Of a stretch of DNA of 22,337 nt, positions 15,046 through 22,337 are shown piece by piece. Each line of letters opens with the position of its first letter. The stretch's first letter is position 1. Source of the DNA: an uncultured Anaerococcus sp. (lineage in GTDB: Bacteria; Bacillota; Clostridia; Tissierellales; Peptoniphilaceae); assembly GCA_943913325.1 (NCBI GenBank), contig CALTXP010000021.1:1-22337 (forward strand), written 5' to 3'. The notes under the pieces were generated by a model. That model was not told the DNA's origin. It worked only from the letters and a program-made list of their open reading frames with translations, and did no database searches. Made by a program: the position numbers and the translations under genes.

Positions 15046-17081
15046 TAATTTACTTCATACACCCCATAAGTTTGATTATCTACTATAACCTCTAAGTTTG
15101 TTCCAATCCTTGCTTTTACATTTAATGTCAAAACCCCATCATGTACATCACTACTATACATAGTTTGATTTATTATTGCTTGGTCTCTCTGTCCATTTAC
15201 TATATTAAATACCATTACATTAAACTGATCTTCTGGATCTGTAATAGAAACATTAAGCATAACATTTCTAAAGTCATTTGAGCTATCTTCATCATCCTTT
15301 TGATCTTCATTATTATCTTGGCTTTGATCCTGATCTAAATCTTGATCATTTTTAGTTTCTCCTGCACCTAAACTTACAGTAAAATCAATTTTGGAATTTT
15401 TAGCCACTTCAGTTCCACTAGAAATTGATTGATTCATAACAATTCCTCTTGCTACATCATTGCTATTGGCATAATTTACATCTCTTAATCTAAGAGCATA
15501 TTGAGAAATAATAGCTCTTGCATCTTGCTCTGATTTTCCGATTAAATTTGGTACTTCTACTGTTCTAACTTTCTTATCAGAACCAGTACTTACTGTTATA
15601 TCTATTTCTGTTCCTGTTTGTAACTTAGTATTTGGACTTGGATTTTGATTTATAATCAAATCTTTTTCTACCTCATCACTTTTAGATGAATTAGTTCTAC
15701 CAAGTTTTAAACCTTTCTCTTTAAGCATTTCTTCTGCTTGTGAAATAGTCTTATTACTTAAATCAGGAACTTCTACCTCTCGTCCTTCACTTATCACAAG
15801 ATTTACAGTACTTCCTCTATTGGCTTTTGAATTTTGGGTTGGATCTTGGCTCATGACCTTCCCTTTTTCATACTCATCACTTTGTTCACTGCTTAAGATG
15901 TTTGCTTTTAAACCACGTCTTTCTAATTCATTAAAAGCTTGTTCTTTATCTAGGTTAATAACTGTTGGTACTTCAACAACTTCTTTGCTATCTGTCCTAT
16001 TTTTAAAAAAGTAAACAGCCCCTAATAAAATAATAGCAACTAAAAATAATGGCCGTATTTTCTTATCTTTTTTTCTCTTAGCACTATCTTCTTCTGGCTC
16101 TGAATTCGATACGTAAACAGCTTCTTTTTCTTCTGGCTCTTCTTCTATCTCTTCTTCTGGTTGATTATCATAATAGACTTTTTCATATGATTTTTCTTTT
16201 GGTACAACTATAGGTATCCTTGCCGTCTGAGTAATCTCATCTGCTTCTTCTACATAGTAATTCTCATTATCCAAAGCATTTATAAGCTCATTCGCATTTA
16301 AAAATCTCTCGCTTGGTTCCTTTGCAAGTAGTTTCATTATAATATGGTTTAAATGATCTGATAAATCTGGATTAAGCTCTTTAGGCTCTACTGGTTGATC
16401 TTGGATATGCATAACTGCAATACTAACTGAATTATCCGCATCAAATGGAACTTTTCCTGTTGCCATTTCATACATTACTGCTCCCAGAGAATAAAGATCA
16501 GATTTCTCATCTACAATTTTTCCCTTAGCCTGCTCCGGAGATATATAATGAACTGTCCCTAAGATTGAGCTTGTATAAGTTATAGTAGCATTTGATGAAA
16601 CACGTGCTATACCAAAATCAGTTACCTTTAATAAACCATAGTTATCAATTAATATATTTTGTGGCTTGATATCCCTATGGATTATACCTGCTTTGTGAGC
16701 TGTTTTTAAAGCTTGGGCAATTTGTGTAGAGTAATCTATTATATCGTGATTAGAAAGTTTTTCTTCATCAACTATATAATCTTTTAAGGTTCTTCCTTCT
16801 ACATATTCCATTACTATATAATAGATCACCTGGCCATTATATAGATCTTGACCTATATCAAAAACATTTACTATATTTATATGTGAAAGTTTTGCAGCAG
16901 ATTGAGCTTCATTATTAAATTTTTTGAGGAACTCATCATCTTCAGCATATGGCTCTTTGAGTATTTTAATAGCTACAAATCTATCAAGGAGTTTATCTTT
17001 AGCTTTATATACTTTTGCCATACCTCCTACACCGATTTGTTCGATAATCTCGTACCTATCGTCCAAAATTATATTTTCCAT
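15045..17081 (-). CDS. prkC: PASTA-domain Ser/Thr protein kinase
   Basis: This membrane kinase should sense peptidoglycan fragments or lipid II and phosphorylate cytoplasmic proteins. The 678 residues include a kinase domain (about 10-270) with a glycine loop IGVGGMAKVYKA (16-27), K39, catalytic HRDIKPQN (135-142, D137), DFG (155-157) and an activation loop with several Thr (166-176). A Glu-rich juxtamembrane stretch (309-320) leads to a single membrane helix (about 344-359). Outside lie three PASTA repeats (about 367-434, 435-503, 505-573), a strongly acidic Asp/Gln-rich linker (575-603) and a C-terminal beta-rich domain of about 75 residues. GAGGG lies before the start. The gene follows prpC by nine bases and overlaps rsgA. 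Three PASTA repeats is a common number in Firmicutes. Confidence 0.96.
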   Translation of the reverse strand: MENIILDDRYEIIEQIGVGGMAKVYKAKDKLLDRFVAIKILKEPYAEDDEFLKKFNNEAQSAAKLSHINIVNVFDIGQDLYNGQVIYYIVMEYVEGRTLKDYIVDEEKLSNHDIIDYSTQIAQALKTAHKAGIIHRDIKPQNILIDNYGLLKVTDFGIARVSSNATITYTSSILGTVHYISPEQAKGKIVDEKSDLYSLGAVMYEMATGKVPFDADNSVSIAVMHIQDQPVEPKELNPDLSDHLNHIIMKLLAKEPSERFLNANELINALDNENYYVEEADEITQTARIPIVVPKEKSYEKVYYDNQPEEEIEEEPEEKEAVYVSNSEPEEDSAKRKKDKKIRPLFLVAIILLGAVYFFKNRTDSKEVVEVPTVINLDKEQAFNELERRGLKANILSSEQSDEYEKGKVMSQDPTQNSKANRGSTVNLVISEGREVEVPDLSNKTISQAEEMLKEKGLKLGRTNSSKSDEVEKDLIINQNPSPNTKLQTGTEIDITVSTGSDKKVRTVEVPNLIGKSEQDARAIISQYALRLRDVNYANSNDVARGIVMNQSISSGTEVAKNSKIDFTVSLGAGETKNDQDLDQDQSQDNNEDQKDDEDSSNDFRNVMLNVSITDPEDQFNVMVFNIVNGQRDQAIINQTMYSSDVHDGVLTLNVKARIGTNLEVIVDNQTYGVYEVN

Positions 17082-17090
17082 AATACCCTC

Positions 17091-17813
17091 TTACATTTTT
17101 ATCGTAGTTACCGTTATATTATCATGGCCACCAGATGCATTAGCGGCATCAATAAGGCTTGATGAAACATCGTAAGCATCTTCATTTTCATTTATAATGC
17201 TTATTATCAAGTCAGAATCAACTTCATTAAATAAGCCATCTGTAGCTATTAAAAGTACATCGCTATCTTTAATATCTATGGTTTGATAATCAGCTTTTAC
17301 ATCTTTACCAATTCCTACTGCTCTAGTGATAGCGTTTTTATTAATAAAGTTTTCTGCTTCTTCTTCTTTTAATGCACCACTATCTATAAGTTCATTAACC
17401 AAAGAATGATCTTTTGTTATTTGTCTAAGCTTATCATCTCTAAATAAGTAAAGTCTTGAATCTCCTATATGACTTATATGATATACATTTTTCGCATAAT
17501 CTATGCAAAGACAAACTATAGTAGTTCCCATTTTCTCATCTTTTTTGCTTGCAAGGTCAAAAACTTTTTCATTAGCATATTTGATTGCATCAGATTGTAA
17601 ATCAGCAATATTCTCATATTTATCTATATTGGCGTTCTTTATAAAGTCAGTATAAGATTTACTTGCAAGAGAGCTTGCCAACTCTCCATCACTATGACCA
17701 CCCATCCCATCAGCAACTATGAAAAAATCATGATTGTCGATAGAAACATTACCATAAGAATCTTCATTTGTTTCTCTAAACTTACCTATATTTGATATTG
17801 AACTAAACTTCAT
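17091..17813 (-). CDS. prpC: PP2C-family Ser/Thr phosphatase (Stp/PrpC)
   Basis: This metal-dependent phosphatase reverses phosphorylation by the neighbouring PASTA kinase. The 240 residues contain the PP2C motifs in order: NEDS (16-19, D18), VADGMGGHSDGE (33-44, D35), HIGDSRLYLF (115-124), a TKDHSLVNEL stretch (133-142), ATDGLFNEV (190-198, D192) and GGHDNITV (228-235, D231). The Asp residues that bind the two catalytic metals are all present, so an active enzyme is expected. No membrane segment is seen, so it is cytoplasmic. It sits two bases after rlmN and nine bases before prkC, with GAGGT as ribosome binding site. The phosphatase-kinase order is conserved in Firmicutes. Confidence 0.96.
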   Translation of the reverse strand: MKFSSISNIGKFRETNEDSYGNVSIDNHDFFIVADGMGGHSDGELASSLASKSYTDFIKNANIDKYENIADLQSDAIKYANEKVFDLASKKDEKMGTTIVCLCIDYAKNVYHISHIGDSRLYLFRDDKLRQITKDHSLVNELIDSGALKEEEAENFINKNAITRAVGIGKDVKADYQTIDIKDSDVLLIATDGLFNEVDSDLIISIINENEDAYDVSSSLIDAANASGGHDNITVTTIKM

Positions 17814-17815
17814 AA

Positions 17816-18841
17816 TTACCTCGTATAATTATTTCTTAGCTGGCCGCAGCTAGCATCTATATCTTCACCCATGGAATATCTAATAGTAGCATTTAAACCT
17901 CTTTTTATTAGTTTATCTGAAAAGTCTTTTATAATTTTTTTTGAAGTTTTGCCATACTTAAATTCTTCTATTGGATTGAGAGGAATAAGGTTAATATGTA
18001 TATTTTTACCTTTCATCAACTTAGTTAAATTATCTACATCGCTATTTTTATTATTTACTCCGTCAATAACTACATACTCAAAAGAGACTCTTCTTTTGCT
18101 TTTATCTAAATAGTAATCTGTAGCTTTCATTAAACCACTTATATTATATTTTCTAGCTATAGGCATATACTCTCTTCTTTGCTCATCAGTAGGATAGTGC
18201 AAACTAACTGCTAGATTTACATCAAGTCCTGTATCCGCAAGTTCATAAATTTTTGGAGTTAAACCTGAGCTAGATATCGTTATAGACCTATGTGATAGAT
18301 TACGACCTTTTTCACTCGTTATGATTTCTATAAACTTAATTATATTGTTAAAATTATCTAAGGGCTCACCAATTCCCATGATTACAATATTGTTAATATC
18401 AGCATTTAATCTTTCAAGTTCATATACTTCTTCAATTATTTCACTCGCAGTTAAATTTCTTTCTAAACCTCTTTTAGTAGAAGCACAAAAAGTACAGCCC
18501 ATTCTACAGCCTACCTGTGAAGATATACAAATAGTCTTTCTATCATGATAATCCATATAAACAGCTTCTATTATATTACCATCTTTAAGTTCAAATAAAT
18601 ATTTTTTTGTATCATCTATATTAGATTCAAAACTTTTAAGTAAATTTAGCCTTTCTATTTCAAAATATTCATTTAGTTTTCCTCTCATATCAAGTGGTAG
18701 ATCTGTCATTTTACTAAAATCATTGACCTTATTAACATGGATTTGTCTAAAGACTTGCTTTGCTCTAAACTTTTGAAAGCCTAAATTCTTAAATATTTCT
18801 TCTAATTCTTTAATTGTTTTATCATTTATTGTTTGTTTCAT
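17816..18841 (-). CDS. rlmN: Dual-specificity rRNA/tRNA adenine-C2 methyltransferase
   Basis: RlmN is a radical-SAM enzyme that makes 2-methyladenosine at A2503 of 23S rRNA and, in some bacteria, at position 37 of tRNAs. The 341 residues show the cluster-binding C112-x3-C116-x2-C119 (CRMGCTFC), GIGEPLDN (156-163), LAVSLHYP (210-217) and IPLNPIEE (286-293). The two mechanistic cysteines seem present: C332 in DASCGQL, matching E. coli C355, and C105, matching C118. It is therefore RlmN rather than Cfr-like, and no resistance role is suggested. It starts one base after the rsmB stop (TAGTATG) with only a weak GAAGAT before it, so translation is likely coupled. Confidence 0.96.
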   Translation of the reverse strand: MKQTINDKTIKELEEIFKNLGFQKFRAKQVFRQIHVNKVNDFSKMTDLPLDMRGKLNEYFEIERLNLLKSFESNIDDTKKYLFELKDGNIIEAVYMDYHDRKTICISSQVGCRMGCTFCASTKRGLERNLTASEIIEEVYELERLNADINNIVIMGIGEPLDNFNNIIKFIEIITSEKGRNLSHRSITISSSGLTPKIYELADTGLDVNLAVSLHYPTDEQRREYMPIARKYNISGLMKATDYYLDKSKRRVSFEYVVIDGVNNKNSDVDNLTKLMKGKNIHINLIPLNPIEEFKYGKTSKKIIKDFSDKLIKRGLNATIRYSMGEDIDASCGQLRNNYTR

Positions 18842-18842
18842 A

Positions 18843-20123
18843 CTATATCTTCTTAAATTTACTTATAAAAAATCCATCGGTTTTATCTTTAAAATTTATA
18901 TATTCTATATAATCTTTATCTTGTAATGGTAATAGCTTAAGATTATCTTTATTTTTTAAATAGTCAAAATTATCTTTATTTTCAATATTGCCTATAGTAC
19001 AAGTGGAATATACTAAAACACCATCTTTTTTTAAATACTTAATAGACTGATCTAAAATTTCTCTTTGAAGCTTGCTCAATTTTTTTATATCTTCTATACT
19101 TCTATTATAACGTATTTCAGGCTTTCTTCCCATAACACCGAGTCCTGAACAAGGTGCATCCACTAATACATAGTCAAACTTATTTGCCCAAACATCCTGA
19201 TATTTGCTTGCATCTAGGATAGTAAGTTCAATATTTGTTAATCCTAACCTGTCAATATTTTCTTTTATTAGTGGAAGTTTATTAAAAGATATATCATTAG
19301 CAACTATATGCGCATAATTTTTTGTAAACTCCCCAATACCTGAAGTTTTAGTGCCTGGAGCTGCACATAAATCTAAAATATTTGAATTTTCTTTAGGGTC
19401 CATGACTTCTATAACTTTTTGAGAAGATTCTTGTTGAATAGTAAATAAGCCATCTCTAAATTCTATTGTACCCGTAAGTCCTGAAGGATTTTCTACTTTC
19501 AATGAATTTTTGCTCAAGCTTCCCTCAGCAATATTGTATCCTAACTCATGTAAAGATTTTGTTAACTTATCCTTATTAGTTTTTAAATTATTCACCCTAA
19601 TGCTAATAACTTGCTCACTATTTATATATCTTAGGAAATTCTTGGTATAATCGATTCCATAGTTCTCATAAATATAGTTAGTTATATCATAAGGCAATGA
19701 ATATCTGATAGAAAGAGATTTTATATCATCACTTTCATATATTTTTGCCACTTCATCTTCTTTTCTTATAAAATTTCGTAATATTGCATTTACAAAGCCA
19801 GTTGACCTTTTATTTTTAGCCTTTGTAAGCTCTACTAAATCATTTACTGTAGCATAGTCTTTAGTATTTAAAAAGTGAATATTGTAAAATCCTATTTCTA
19901 GAATGATTAATACAGATGTGTGGACCTTTTTTAACCTTACACTAGATAGCTTTCTTATCATATAATCTAGATAAATTTTATTTTCCAAAACTCCATATAC
20001 TATTTTAGTAACTAAAGATAAATTATCTGCCTTATCAGCAAACTTATTTATCTCTTCATTTGATTTTTTATCTTTATAAATGACAGATTTAAGTATATTA
20101 AAAGCTAAGTTTAAATCAGTCAT
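18843..20123 (-). CDS. rsmB: 16S rRNA (cytosine-967-C5)-methyltransferase
   Basis: RsmB methylates C967 of 16S rRNA. The 426 residues carry an N-terminal NusB-like RNA-binding domain (about 1-135, with FVNAILRNF at 110-118). The C-terminal SAM-dependent domain has DLCAAPGTKT (251-260), VDAPCSGLGVMGRKPE (321-336, C325 for product release) and STCTIGNIEN (373-382, catalytic C375). Length and motifs match the family well. The start overlaps the end of fmt by eight bases (ATGACTGA), a typical coupled arrangement. The def-fmt-rsmB-rlmN order is conserved in Firmicutes. Some clostridia have a zinc metallopeptidase gene between fmt and rsmB, but none is present here. Confidence 0.95.
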   Translation of the reverse strand: MTDLNLAFNILKSVIYKDKKSNEEINKFADKADNLSLVTKIVYGVLENKIYLDYMIRKLSSVRLKKVHTSVLIILEIGFYNIHFLNTKDYATVNDLVELTKAKNKRSTGFVNAILRNFIRKEDEVAKIYESDDIKSLSIRYSLPYDITNYIYENYGIDYTKNFLRYINSEQVISIRVNNLKTNKDKLTKSLHELGYNIAEGSLSKNSLKVENPSGLTGTIEFRDGLFTIQQESSQKVIEVMDPKENSNILDLCAAPGTKTSGIGEFTKNYAHIVANDISFNKLPLIKENIDRLGLTNIELTILDASKYQDVWANKFDYVLVDAPCSGLGVMGRKPEIRYNRSIEDIKKLSKLQREILDQSIKYLKKDGVLVYSTCTIGNIENKDNFDYLKNKDNLKLLPLQDKDYIEYINFKDKTDGFFISKFKKI

Positions 20124-21063
20124 CTAAATAAATTCCCTTTTTAAAGTCATTACCCATTAAAAATGACTTGGTATCCATAGCTTTTTTACCTGGAAATTGG
20201 AGTTTATTTATTCTTATAGCTCCACTTCCTGTGCCAATTACTATCTTATTTTTACTATCTGACTTATAAATATAACCGGGCTTAGCATCATATGAATCTA
20301 AAATATCGGCCTCTAATACTTTTACATTATTACCTTCATAGTTAAAAAAGGCCTTTGGATAGTCTACTAAGGCACGTATTTGATTATAAATTGTTAGGCT
20401 ATCATTTTCCCAATTAATATTTCCCATTTCCTTAGTTATTTTTTTTGTAAATGTAGCTTTACTATCATCTTGCTTAGTGCGATTTTTATAAAATTCATCA
20501 AAGTTTAATAAAGTATCTCTGATCGCTAGTGATCCCAACTTAGACATATTTTCTTCTAATGTATAGTAATCATCCTCTATACCGATATCTACTATATTTT
20601 GAGATAGGATATCACCACTATCCATTCCCTTTTCTATTAACATAGTAGTTGGGGCTGTTTTCTCTTCACCATTTAGTAGGGTAAATTGCAAAGGAGCTGC
20701 TCCCCTATATTTAGGAAGGATTGATGGATGTAGATTTATGATCCTATCATTAAATTCTTCTAAAAGTAAATCGCCTATAAGTTGTCCAAATGCAACTACT
20801 ACGATAAAATCAATCTCTAAATCTTTAATGTATTCTACAAACTCCTTAGTATTTACATCATCTGGAGTAGATACTGGTATGTTATTATCCATAGCGTATT
20901 TTTTAACTTCTGTAGGGGTCACTTTATTTCTTGATCTTTTCTTATCCTTAGAAGATACTACTAATTTGACATCAAAATTATTATCTTTACAAAGAACATC
21001 CAAAGTCTGCACAGCAAACTTTGGATTGCCCATAAAACATATATTAAGCATTTTCGACATCAT
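20116..21063 (-). CDS. fmt: Methionyl-tRNA formyltransferase
   Basis: Fmt adds a formyl group from 10-formyl-tetrahydrofolate to initiator Met-tRNA. The 315 residues show the formyltransferase core with MGNPKFAV (11-18), the catalytic triad N110 and H112 in NLHPSILPKYRGAAP and D148 in GMDSGD, and a C-terminal OB-like tRNA-binding domain with NKLQFPGKKAM (286-296). The start is uncertain. ATGs at 21063, 21060 and 21051 are all in frame; the AAGG-type site upstream gives four bases to the second and 13 to the third, so 21060 or 21051 may be used. The gene overlaps the end of def by up to 20 bases, so the opposing formylation and deformylation enzymes are co-translated. Confidence 0.96.
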   Translation of the reverse strand: MMSKMLNICFMGNPKFAVQTLDVLCKDNNFDVKLVVSSKDKKRSRNKVTPTEVKKYAMDNNIPVSTPDDVNTKEFVEYIKDLEIDFIVVVAFGQLIGDLLLEEFNDRIINLHPSILPKYRGAAPLQFTLLNGEEKTAPTTMLIEKGMDSGDILSQNIVDIGIEDDYYTLEENMSKLGSLAIRDTLLNFDEFYKNRTKQDDSKATFTKKITKEMGNINWENDSLTIYNQIRALVDYPKAFFNYEGNNVKVLEADILDSYDAKPGYIYKSDSKNKIVIGTGSGAIRINKLQFPGKKAMDTKSFLMGNDFKKGIYLDD

Positions 21064-21520
21064 ACCTTATCTCATCTATATACTTATCTCTAAATAAAAC
21101 ACCATTTAGATGATCTATTTCATGAGATAAAATTACTGCTGGGAAACCATGAGCATCCCAAATTTTTTCTTCACCATTTTCATCTAGATATTTAACCTTA
21201 ACATGTTCTGGCCTTTTTACAGTAGCATTGAAATTTGGTATAGAAAGACATCCTTCAACACCAATTTGCTCACCATCCGATTCTATAATCTCTGGGTTGA
21301 CTAATTTTACTAGACCAGTTTCTTCATCATGTGGATCTACCACTATAATTCTTTTTAATATCCCAACTTGAGGAGCAGCAAGGCCTACACCATCGGCAGA
21401 ATACATTGTCTCTCCCATGTCATCTAATAATACTTTTATTCTATCTGTAATCTCAGGAACTTCCCTACATACTTTTCTAAGTATTGGATCTCCTTCTATT
21501 CTTATATTTCTAATTGCCAT
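21044..21520 (-). CDS. def: Peptide deformylase
   Basis: Peptide deformylase removes the N-formyl group from new proteins. The 158 residues keep all three motifs: GVGLAAPQVG (44-53), EGCLSIP (89-95, C91 metal ligand) and HEIDHLNG (133-140, with H133, E134 and H137). The short length and lack of the insertions of longer type 2 Gram-positive enzymes suggest a type 1 form. AAGGAGGAAGT directly upstream is a near-ideal ribosome binding site. It follows smc by 44 bases, a gap that contains a possible promoter, and overlaps fmt. In many Firmicutes priA precedes def; here smc does. Confidence 0.97.
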   Translation of the reverse strand: MAIRNIRIEGDPILRKVCREVPEITDRIKVLLDDMGETMYSADGVGLAAPQVGILKRIIVVDPHDEETGLVKLVNPEIIESDGEQIGVEGCLSIPNFNATVKRPEHVKVKYLDENGEEKIWDAHGFPAVILSHEIDHLNGVLFRDKYIDEIRYDVENA

Positions 21521-21540
21521 ACTTCCTCCTTGATAAGTTT

Positions 21541-21568
21541 ATTTTACTTTTAAGTGTCTAATTATCAA
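21541..21568 (-). promoter_or_regulatory. Possible promoter for the def-fmt cluster
   Basis: On the minus strand TTGATA (21563-21568) and TAAAAT (21541-21546) are spaced by 16 bases and match 5/6 and 5/6 of the sigma-A consensus. The -35 box overlaps the smc stop codon. The predicted leader would be only about 14 bases, just enough for the ribosome binding site. Read-through from smc is also possible, as no terminator is seen between the genes. Confidence 0.4.
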
Positions 21569-22337
21569 TCTTCGCTAAAGTCAATAGAATATACTTTACT
21601 TATTCCATCATCACCTATAGTTACTCCATGTATTTTTTCAGCAAGTTGCATAGTAGTTTGTCTATGGGTTATCATTATAAATTGAGATTTTTCTGATAAT
21701 GATTTTAAATATTCTATATATCTTTTGATATTTGTTTCATCTAAAGCTGCATCTATTTCATCTAATATTGCAAAAGGAGCAGGATTTGTCTCAAATATTG
21801 CAAATAAAAGTGCGACAGCTGTCAGGGCTTTTTCTCCACCAGATAATAGTGTTATTGACTTTAATGACTTTGAAGGAGGGCGAGCAATGATATCTACACC
21901 CGCTAGGAGAACATTATCACTATCTAGTTTAAGTCTTGCTTCTCCTCCTATAAAAAGTGTCTTAAAAATCTTAGAAAATCTTTGATTTATTAGATCGAAA
22001 TTCTTTTTAAACTCATCTTTCATCTCAGATTCAAGAGATACTATCATCATCTCTATATTACCCTTAGATTCTTTTAAATCTTTTACTTGACTATCTATAA
22101 AGTTAAATTCTTCTAAACTTTCTTTATATGATTTCTCTGAATCTTTAGTAAAATAACCTATATTGTTTATTGATTTTTGTAAACTTATAAGCTTATCTTT
22201 TTTAACTTCTACTGGATTTTCATCCTCATATTTTTTCTTAAGTTCATCTATTTCTATATTTATATAAGGCTTTACTTCATCTAAAAGATTATCATATTCC
22301 TTATCTATAGATTCCAACTTATAAGATAGTTTTACTT
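21565..22337 (-). CDS. smc: Chromosome segregation protein SMC, C-terminal part
   Basis: This is the end of a condensin SMC ATPase, which organises and separates chromosomes. The frame stays open to the window edge, so the 5' part lies outside; a TTG at 22317 is an internal codon, not a start. About 256 residues are visible. The end of the coiled coil is followed by the C-terminal ATPase head with the signature LLSGGEKAL (at 157-165 counted from that TTG), Walker B AILDEIDAALDE (183-194) and the H-loop ITHR (216-219). Head motifs are intact. The region that in many SMCs reads around a Gly-x-Val-Asn is here NIGYFTKDS, which looks divergent. The protein ends SIDFSED. ftsY, a usual partner gene, is not downstream; def is. 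Confidence 0.95.
   Translation of the reverse strand, partial: VKLSYKLESIDKEYDNLLDEVKPYINIEIDELKKKYEDENPVEVKKDKLISLQKSINNIGYFTKDSEKSYKESLEEFNFIDSQVKDLKESKGNIEMMIVSLESEMKDEFKKNFDLINQRFSKIFKTLFIGGEARLKLDSDNVLLAGVDIIARPPSKSLKSITLLSGGEKALTAVALLFAIFETNPAPFAILDEIDAALDETNIKRYIEYLKSLSEKSQFIMITHRQTTMQLAEKIHGVTIGDDGISKVYSIDFSED

Noticed and set aside
16902..17175. Two overlapping plus-strand frames across the prpC-prkC junction
   Set aside because: Both are antisense to conserved kinase and phosphatase motifs, differ in frame over the same bases, and have no initiation signals.
17816..18841. Cfr-type antibiotic-resistance methyltransferase
   Set aside because: Sequence motifs and its place between rsmB and prpC match housekeeping RlmN; nothing points to Cfr.
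20738..21097. A 119-codon open frame on the plus strand opposite fmt
   Set aside because: It lies wholly antisense to a well-supported fmt gene and the def end, has no ribosome binding site of note, and its translation is low-complexity Ser/Leu/Thr-rich as expected of an antisense shadow.
22315..22317. TTG as the start of a short 250-residue ATPase gene
   Set aside because: The frame continues open upstream to the window edge with coiled-coil-like sequence, and the head-domain motifs show this is the C-terminal end of SMC.
1..22337. CRISPR arrays, tRNAs, riboswitches, insertion sequences or prophage genes
   Set aside because: No direct-repeat array, tRNA-like fold, long structured leader or transposase/integrase sequence was seen; intergenic gaps are too short for most of these.

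Overview
The window looks like a piece of chromosome from a low-GC, AT-rich Firmicute. Gene content and order fit a non-sporulating anaerobic coccus of the Tissierellia/Peptoniphilaceae kind (Anaerococcus-like). That placement is inferred from gene order, composition and general protein character, not from a database match. The sequence is almost fully coding. Of the 19 genes, 18 lie on the minus strand and only rpmB is on the plus strand. No tRNA, rRNA, CRISPR array, insertion sequence or prophage was seen, and no gap longer than about 155 bases lacks a gene.

Right-hand cluster (window end down to about 13500, minus strand): the 3' end of smc, then def, fmt, rsmB, rlmN, prpC, prkC, rsgA and rpe, packed with short gaps or overlaps. 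It joins translation initiation (N-formylation and deformylation), rRNA methylation, ribosome assembly and the PASTA-kinase/PP2C-phosphatase signalling pair. It ends at a hairpin terminator whose stem includes the last codons of rpe.

Middle: a single-gene unit on the minus strand encodes a large-subunit (clade 2) haem catalase. It sits between the rpe terminator and a shared two-way terminator. Convergent to it is rpmB (ribosomal protein L28), with a well-formed promoter. In many Firmicutes this interval carries thiN and/or spoVM instead.

Left-hand cluster (about 10960 down to 36, minus strand): murB, rapZ, a tyrosine-phosphatase-family gene, whiA, dnaE, pfkA, pyk and rlmD, probably one operon from a promoter with a perfect -10 box divergent from rpmB. 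The conserved rapZ-yvcK-whiA order is altered: yvcK is missing and a cysteine phosphatase with an HCQEGKDRTG loop takes its place. The cluster links peptidoglycan precursor synthesis, amino-sugar/cell-wall regulation, DNA replication and the ATP-relevant steps of glycolysis.

No wholly new system is evident. The most notable points are the phosphatase in the yvcK position, the self-contained catalase unit in a presumed anaerobe, its Asn in place of the His that forms the His-Tyr link in HPII, an AT-rich perfect palindrome beside the murB ribosome binding site, and the terminator built into the rpe coding end.
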